DNA from: Rotaria socialis
Taxonomy: Eukaryota; Rotifera; Eurotatoria; Philodinida; Philodinidae
Direction: 5' to 3'
Assembly: GCA_905331475.1 (NCBI GenBank)
Contig: CAJNYU010000011.1
Location: 1 to 64,000 of the forward strand
Length of the DNA stretch: 64,000 nucleotides
The notes beneath the pieces were generated by a model, which searched no databases, was not told the DNA's origin, and saw only the letters and a program-made list of their open reading frames with translations. How positions within the stretch are numbered: position 1 is the first letter of the stretch; each line of letters begins with the position of its first letter. Of this stretch, positions 57,612 to 64,000 are shown in pieces. Both the position numbers and the translations under genes were made by a program.

Positions 57612-58169
57612 TTTTATTCATTTTTATATTCTCGTCCTACTTTATTAATATTTATTTATCCAACTTAATGTGCCGTTTCGTTGTGGTTTACAACTTCATC
57701 AGACATGATTCTATGTACAATTTTTAATTATAATTTAAGATCATACAATTAATGATCTACATTGTGTAAGCGATAAAACAGATGTAAATGGTGTGACAAT
57801 TAGATTAGTTCGTTTTCTTTTTTCTTTCTTCTTTTGATCTTCTTTACATTTTGCTTAATAGTGATACGGAACAAGACGGTAGTAGTGTTGTTCTGGATTC
57901 ACGATTCATTTCCCGATCACTATTAAACAAAATGTAAAGAAGATCAAAAGAAGAAAGAAAAAAGAAAACGAACTAGTCTAATTGTCACACCATTTACATC
58001 TGTTTTATCGCTTACACAATGTAGATCATTAATTGTATGATCTTAAATTATAATTAAAAATTGTACATAGAATCATGTCTGATAAAGTTGTAAACTACAA
58101 CGAAATGTCATATTAAATTGAATAAATAAATATTAATAAAGTAGGAAGAGAATATAAAAATGAATAAAA
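57612..58169. mobile_element. Foldback element: 254-bp inverted arms around a 50-bp spacer
   Basis: The left arm (57612-57865) and right arm (57916-58169) are reverse complements over their whole length with only a handful of differences. The spacer 57866-57915 is unique. Within each arm, reading outward from the spacer, there is a hammerhead-like core: CTGATGA - GTTGT/ACAAC hairpin - GAAAC (minus strand, 57675-57702), and the mutated CTGATAA...GAAAT copy (plus strand, 58079-58106). No coding region and no clear target duplication. The few arm differences imply the palindrome is young or kept similar by gene conversion. Confidence 0.85.
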
Positions 58170-58364
58170 AATATTCTGATTATTTCTCTGAATTATTCAA
58201 GTTTGTTGCATCGCAAATGAAATGCTAATTTCATGTGGCATTATAACCACTGAATGATGTCATTTTTGTTTTCGGATAAGGTATTATTTTTCTACTGCTA
58301 GCAAAATTTTAATTCATATAGCCAAAACAAGTGTATCAGCAGTGCATCATATTCGAAAATAAGT

Positions 58365-59076
58365 ATGCGTCTGCTACTTCTTCTGTTGGTGATCTTGAGT
58401 ACGTCACTGTTTGTACTATAGATATTTTGTTCTTAAGGATTTTTTTTCTTCAGAATTTTCACCAGCTACACTAGAGAATAATTCAACAAAATTTGTAGAA
58501 AATGCTTCACTGGATACTCTTAAATCGCGTGTGAAAATCTCAGAGCAGTTCCAAATACCACCAGGAACAATTATGGCTTTTGCAGGTGCCGTTACTCCAA
58601 ATGGTTGGCTGAGAGCTGACGGATCAGGTGTACATCGCGAAAAATACCCAGATCTTTTTAACGTCATTGGTGATTTCTATGGTTCCAGAGATGATGCTGG
58701 TATATTCAATTTACCTGATCTTCGTGGCCGAGTACTTGTAGGTACCGGTAAAGGAATAGGTCTTACCCATCGTAAGTTAGGTAATGATTTTGGATCTGAA
58801 CAGCATATCCTTACTCAAAGTGAGATGCCGACTCATGTCCATCCACTAGATGATCCTGGGCATAGCCACGATATGGGTAGCCCTACGCGAGGTCAAATTT
58901 GGGGTATTACTGTTGGGAGTCAGCAGGCTTGCTATGGAGTCACCAATGGTGGTGTGACAAATAATCCACCTACTCTGCAATCTCAAACAGGCATTAAGAT
59001 GCGATCGGTAGGTGATGGAGCTCCACATAACAATATGCAGCCATCGATTGCTATGAACTATATAATAAAATATTAA
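58365..59076 (+). CDS. Secreted phage-tail-collar (microcystin-dependent-protein-like) domain protein
   Basis: Two exons: 58365-58398 encodes MRLLLLLLVIL, a signal peptide, and 58454-59076 the rest, joined by a 55-nt intron. The product is about 218 residues. After a short N-terminal linker (about 12-45) the collar domain begins: IPPGTIMAFAGAVTPNGWLRADGSG, then KYPDLFNVIGDFYG, and FNLPDLRGRVLVGTG, all signatures of the phage tail collar domain. A Gly/Asn/His-rich region (HVHPLDDPGHSHD) and PSIAMNYIIKY at the end complete the bacterial MdpB-type pattern. Such domains build phage tail fibres or bacterial surface proteins. In an animal with an added signal peptide and intron it is probably a horizontally acquired, domesticated secreted protein of unknown role. 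Confidence 0.85.
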
Positions 59077-59733
59077 TCAGATGACAGTTATAGCTACAAA
59101 ATATATACTATTATCTTTCATGATTTATTTCGAATAAATTCAAAGAATCAAGAATGAGGAGAAATATTAAGGTACGATGAAGTTAATCTCTTAAAGGTAT
59201 TTGCTTCTTTCACGTTTCTAAAGAGCTGCTTCATCTAGAAATATAGAATATTTATCAAAAATACAATTCAAAGACCGATCGGTCTATCTTCTGACGAAGA
59301 AGGCAATTCAATATATAATGAGATATTAAAAGATTTTACTTTGATAAAAATGAATAATAGAGGAATACTGAATTTTATTTCTCGACGTTTTTCATGTTAT
59401 TTATTGTAAATTTTTAGAAGTCAGATGTGTTCATCTTCTCCTTTGTCTCTCCATCCATGATGTAGTTGCTAACCATATTCTCTATAAACTAACACTTTCG
59501 TGACTGGAATCAATTGCTAAAATCCGACAATTGAGATTAGCAGATTTGTTTGCGCGCATTCACGTGTACACTCAAAATTCGATGCCGTAAGTAAAAACCA
59601 ATGTTTCTTTTATCTTAAGCAAATAGTGATTTATTCGGTAGTATATTTCGTTATATAACGACGTTTTATTTTTATTACATACTCTTTTACATGAAATTAA
59701 TGCAAATAAAAAACGATTCTGATCGCTTTTAAT
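59077..59733. other. Intergenic DNA
   Basis: Spacer between the collar gene and the PDZ gene. AT-rich, nothing supportable. Confidence 0.5.
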
Positions 59734-61833
59734 ATGTCTGATATTATACAATTCGATTACAAAAAACATTGGACTGAAGAAGAAATTATTTTTGAAAAAG
59801 TTTGTAGTTGCTTCTTTTTTTAGTTTATTTATATTCTAAAATTTTATTCATGCTATATCTTTTCAAAGCCACGCAGCGGGGATAAATCGCTGGGATTCAC
59901 TATCGTCGGAGGAATTGACGAACCTTTCCGTCATCGCCATTTCACATCAATCATTATCACAAATGTAAATGAGAAAAACCTTTCGCACAGAAACAAGCCT
60001 TTAGAGTAATTAAATTAACGTTTTGTTCACATGATTATCTGAATCATCTCTCTATTCATTCAGAGTATACGATGTAATATTAAGAATGAATAGTATCGAT
60101 TTTACGAATATTAAGCATCAAAATGCTGTTCAAGCATTGAAAGAATCCGGTCCAATAGTTAAATTGGTGAGATATGCAATATGAATGTAGCAAATCTTTT
60201 ATCACAAACTTACTTTTCTCTTCTATCACTTTGTCCAGCTGATACGTCGTCTGTCGCTATCGAATAGCGAAGAAATCGAACTAGAGCACAATGGAAAACT
60301 AGGCTTTACCATTGTAGGTGGCTTGGGCCAAGAATATTTTCAAGAGTAGACACTATTAAAATTTACATTTCTTTCCACTTAAAATATTTTGTAACTCTTT
60401 AACCATTGAAGTGATCATGGCATATTTATCACGAATATACTGAATTATCAAACAAAAAAGCAGCTAGATATAGGTGATCGATTATTACAAATTTCATCCA
60501 TGGTAAGCTGATTGCATTTTTTGTATTTCCTTTAAAGGTATTTTATATGATTTCTTTAAAACTTCTTTCTAATTATTAGTTCAATACTTACGATTTGCGA
60601 TTCGTTACACACGAAATGGCAAAACAATACATAGCCTTAGCTTGTAAAGAAAGTAAAACTATCAAGTTATATGTAGGTCACACAAGACCTAATGTTGGAA
60701 CGCAAGTTTCAATGAATCTAATTCAGCTGGAAAAACACGGTTGGACGAAGTGTTCACCTTTTGTCTTTAATAGGCAAAATCAAAAGACAAATTTACATCA
60801 GAGGCGACAAGATCTTCTTGCCTCGAAATATGAAGGTAATATATGATGTGTACTTCTCACTTTGCACTTTACTTCTCATTCATTTTCCTTAAGATGCTAC
60901 TGAAACAAAAGACTTCAATTCTTCAATGGTATCTTCTAAAAATCAAAGCACACAAGCTGACTATCATAATAGACTATACAGCACAATCGGAACCTCGACG
61001 GAAGAATTAATAGTGCCATTTGATTTTGAAGGTAAAAGCAAGCATTATATTTAATCAATTATGTCTGTATAAGAATTCAAGATTGTGAGAGATACGAGAG
61101 GCGTAACAAAGTCCATAAAAATCGTTTGTTAAATGATCAAAGCATTAAACTTACAAAAGTTCTATCTCCAATACAACAAGAACAACCAACGACTATCAGG
61201 TCAGTCTAAATTTGAGGGCGAGAAGTCTGCTCTAATCATAGTATTCTTTTTGTGTTGTTGTTGGTCGCAGAATAGAATATATATTTTTTTTAAATCTATT
61301 TTTAGGTCAACACTGTCAGCGACAACAACAGAATTGAAATCGAATCATGAAGCAAATACTGACATTGAACAATTAGAAACTACAATTCGACGTGAACATG
61401 TTAAAGTATGAAGTGTTTCACTGCAAGACTTAAAATTATCGTTATAAAAATCGATTTCTTTCATTTTGTTTAGTTGAATGGCACATCACAGGGGCCTTCT
61501 ATTGATCAAAGGTCTATTCAACAACAGAAACTGAATCAGGCAGTGATACGTAAGCTACTTGATTATCAATTTTCTACTGTTTTTCGACAAGATTAGCCTT
61601 AAAGGATGAAAACTCTTATCTAAGTGATTCTTTTTGTATTAATTTGTTCTAGTCGAGGCTAAAGCAGAAAAACAAAGACGTCAAGAAAGTAAGGTGGCTC
61701 AAAAAGCACGCCTAGCGAGACAAGGAATAACGACGGATGGATACAGTGCATTGAGAGTAAGTTAAAATTCTTCAAACAACGATAAGTGAAATATTATATC
61801 TTGACTTATTTCATCTAGTGGCAATTTGATTGA
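59734..61833 (+). CDS. Two-PDZ protein resembling Dlg PDZ1-PDZ2
   Basis: About ten exons: 59734-59799, 59869-60005, 60064-60166, from 60239, further parts near 60416-60500, 60582-60835 and onward, with the last exon ending WQFD-stop at 61831-61833. The first PDZ has LGFTIVGGIDEP, SIIITNV, VYDVILRMNSID and NAVQALKESGPIVKL. The second has LGFTIVGGLGQEY, GIFITNIL and LDIGDRLLQISSM, then a THEMAKQYIAL helix. The spacing of the two domains (IVKLLIRR...EIELEH) is that of the first two PDZ domains of Discs-large/MAGUK scaffolds. The PDZ3-SH3-guanylate kinase part is absent. Instead there is a polar tail and a basic coiled coil (EAKAEKQRRQESKVAQKARLARQG). Probable submembrane scaffold. Confidence 0.75.
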
Positions 61834-62992
61834 AATAATGCATCGAGCAAGCTGCTGCAGCCTTCTAAAACTTTAATAAACAAAGCTCTTACAATCAAAT
61901 TGTAACATTAAAATATATGAATTCTGCTAAACTGTATCGTTTTACATTTTAAAATCATTAATAATCATGAGCAATTCTTACTGATGAAGCTAAAAATCTT
62001 TTGTATCCTTTTTTGGCGGTCAAACATTTGTGAACCCAAAAGTTTTAGGTATCTTGCGGGTATAAATGTGGTAATAAAAAATTTTCAATGTGTCAAACTA
62101 TGTTCACTTGTAAGTCTTTGAGTTCTATGCTCCAATAATGACTAAGCCAACCTATAAAAAGAAGCCTTAACCGTTACGAACATATGTATAATAAGCAACC
62201 ACTGTTGAATACATTACGAATGGATTCTTTACTTAACGTCGTGATTTCTATTGCTGCTACCATCTTCGTCAACCATCTTTAATATTTTTTTATTGGTTTA
62301 TAGTAGACGATCAAGATGATCTTTCACTTTGACTGTTCTCTGCAAGAATAAATGATTGTGCCAGTCTGTTATATTATCAGTTAACAACATACTGGGTTTC
62401 TTGTTGACGGTTACAGACTGTGTTTATTATCGAAAGAGCAAAAACGAGACCGTGCGCGTTCTCTTCAATGAGTCACTCTTTCAATAACTGATATTGCCAA
62501 TGAAAGGAATACAAATGCCCGAAGTATCTTTGAAAAACCGTAATGCTTTTAAATACTTATTTTAGACAGATCATTCGCTCACGTGAAGACCAAAGTAAGC
62601 TGTGATTGTCAAGAAGAGATAGCTGTTCGAGAAGACCATCGTTTTCTCTCATTAAAAGAAATAAACTTTCATCTACCACTCACCGAAACTCCTAGATGTA
62701 CTAAAATCATGTACCTCATTGCAATAGGTTTCACCATCTTTGGAGTTATGACGCCAGGGTGAGACTGCGGGTGTTGATGAGCGGATAGCCATTCTACATG
62801 GTACCCACACCCTCTTTTTTCTTTACATTGGATTGGATTACCAATTGGTTTCTAAGGTAAAATAACAGTATATTATGTGAACAAAATTTCACAGGAAAAA
62901 CTCGTCCGAAAAAGTTACATCTCTTCTTCGTTCAGCTTAACGTTCAAATTTAATTGCAACAATGAAGAATAAAATGTTCTCTTCAAATAGTT
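61834..62992. other. Intergenic DNA, 1.2 kb
   Basis: Between the convergent PDZ and GH31 genes. A telomere-like ACCCACACCCTCT lies at 62803-62815. No gene. Confidence 0.5.
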
Positions 62993-64000
62993 TTAAACTA
63001 AGAATTCGAGTTGAACAGACGCTTTATCGTGAAGTGATAACCATGTATGTGTACACATTTCTTGCTGATTAACATACTGACAAAATTTCCATATCCATTC
63101 ATGTTTTTCATTTGAATCATATTGTCGAATAAAATGTACAGTTAATTGTCGTTGAAAACGATTAAATTCTAATAACCATTGCTGACCATCACGTGTAAAT
63201 AATGTTGTTTGTTGTTTATCGGATATAATTTTACCCCATAGAACAAATTTAAGTGCATTAAGAGAATCATTTTTTTCAACATCATACATTGGTATTAAAG
63301 AATTTTGTTCAATATAGATTGGTATACGATAAAGGCTACTAGTATCTTCATTAATGAACGTATGCGATTTATGCGCAATTGATGTATTAAAGTAATTAAT
63401 CCATTGATTTGTTGAACTTTTAGGTAACCATAAACGTTGACTTTGACCAGGAATTGGATCTTGTAAAACTGGTACGACATATATATTTGGACCAAGAAAA
63501 TAGGAATGACTTAATAATGCTTCAATATCATCACATGGTCGCATTAATGTACCATTGTGTCCAATTGCTACTTTTGTACCTTCACTATAAAGATAAGGTA
63601 CAAGTTTATAATGTAAATTAACCCACGATCGATAGATATCAGTTGTTTCATTATCAAAATTCCATGGCAAATGTTCCCCACCACCACCATTTTCCATAAA
63701 TGAACTCAATGCACCAATAGCTGTCCAACGAAGAAATAATTCTTTTGTACGACCTAATTTACCAGCTGTAGAATCAGTTCGATAGCCGCCGATATCCGAA
63801 CCAAAACCAACATAACCGCGACGACCACTTTCAAGCATATAACGAAGAGCTGTTTTTAATCCATCATATGTACCATCTTCATCACCGACCCAACCGATAA
63901 AAACAATATCACGTGGGCTATAATCAACATAAACATCAACGGGGCGTGACATAACTAAAGCATCTGGGCCAACTAATTGACGTAAAACTTGAAATGTATC
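62993..64000 (-). CDS. GH31 alpha-glucosidase-like enzyme, C-terminal part (runs off the window)
   Basis: The open frame enters from beyond 64000 (DTFQVLRQLVGPDALVMSRP...) and ends with TAA at 62993-62995. About 335 residues are visible. The GH31 signatures are GWVGDEDGTYDG, containing the Asp that serves as acid/base, then GFGSDIGGYR, LFLRWTAIGALSSFMENGGGG, and the RSWVNLHYKLVPYLYSEG helix. A C-terminal beta domain has PVLQDPIPGQSQRLWLP. The catalytic nucleophile (WxDMNE region) would lie outside the window. No intron is seen in this 1-kb part. Such enzymes release glucose or xylose from alpha-linked glycans; a lysosomal or secreted place is likely but the N-terminus is not available. Confidence 0.85.
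   Translation of the reverse strand, partial: DTFQVLRQLVGPDALVMSRPVDVYVDYSPRDIVFIGWVGDEDGTYDGLKTALRYMLESGRRGYVGFGSDIGGYRTDSTAGKLGRTKELFLRWTAIGALSSFMENGGGGEHLPWNFDNETTDIYRSWVNLHYKLVPYLYSEGTKVAIGHNGTLMRPCDDIEALLSHSYFLGPNIYVVPVLQDPIPGQSQRLWLPKSSTNQWINYFNTSIAHKSHTFINEDTSSLYRIPIYIEQNSLIPMYDVEKNDSLNALKFVLWGKIISDKQQTTLFTRDGQQWLLEFNRFQRQLTVHFIRQYDSNEKHEWIWKFCQYVNQQEMCTHTWLSLHDKASVQLEFLV

Overview
The window looks like nuclear DNA of a bdelloid rotifer (a Rotaria- or Adineta-like animal). This is an inference from several things read together. The DNA is AT-rich and the genes are split by many introns of about 50 bases with GT...TTTAG ends. Ordinary animal genes (dymeclin, Mff, CSTF3, a BK-type potassium channel, a Dlg-like PDZ protein) sit beside intronless or nearly intronless genes of bacterial or fungal character (DUF4038 glycosidase, Dal5-type permease, phage-tail-collar protein). 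A fused ADP-ribosyltransferase-TPR protein and divergent F-box and GT31 proteins fit the same picture. No species can be named from the sequence alone.

Layout. 1-6 kb: an FkbM-type methyltransferase gene lies between two direct repeats with hammerhead-like cores. A reverse-transcriptase relic follows, then a 2.0-kb CACTG-ended element that holds a tandem array of micro-exon-like units. 6.3-10.4 kb: a 12-exon BK (Slo1-like) channel gene on the minus strand that stops after RCK1. 11-14 kb: three inverted-repeat elements, one of them inserted in frame in a broken NHL-repeat gene. 14.5-23 kb: a tight plus-strand cluster dymeclin - Mff - CSTF3 - F-box, which may be a spliced-leader operon. 23-28.4 kb: two hAT-like elements with 8-bp target duplications, a tRNA-Leu-like gene and the ART-TPR gene. 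29-35 kb: the DUF4038/discoidin glycosidase, a perfect small hAT-like MITE and a GT31 glycosyltransferase. 37-43 kb: an Amt ammonium transporter and a frameshifted GPCR. 44.6 kb: a poly-G run and a 10-N assembly gap. 44.9-49 kb: a GH35 beta-galactosidase-like gene broken by one TGA, then a decayed secreted-protein gene. 50.3-51.8 kb: the fungal-type permease. 51.8-58.2 kb: gene-poor DNA ending in a 558-bp near-perfect palindrome. 58.4-64 kb: the collar-domain gene, the PDZ protein and the 3' part of a GH31 alpha-glucosidase that runs off the window.

The genes do not form one pathway. Two themes recur. Carbohydrate-active or glycan-modifying proteins are over-represented (FkbM, DUF4038, GT31, GH35, GH31). 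The spaces between conserved genes are filled with short non-autonomous DNA transposons and broken genes.
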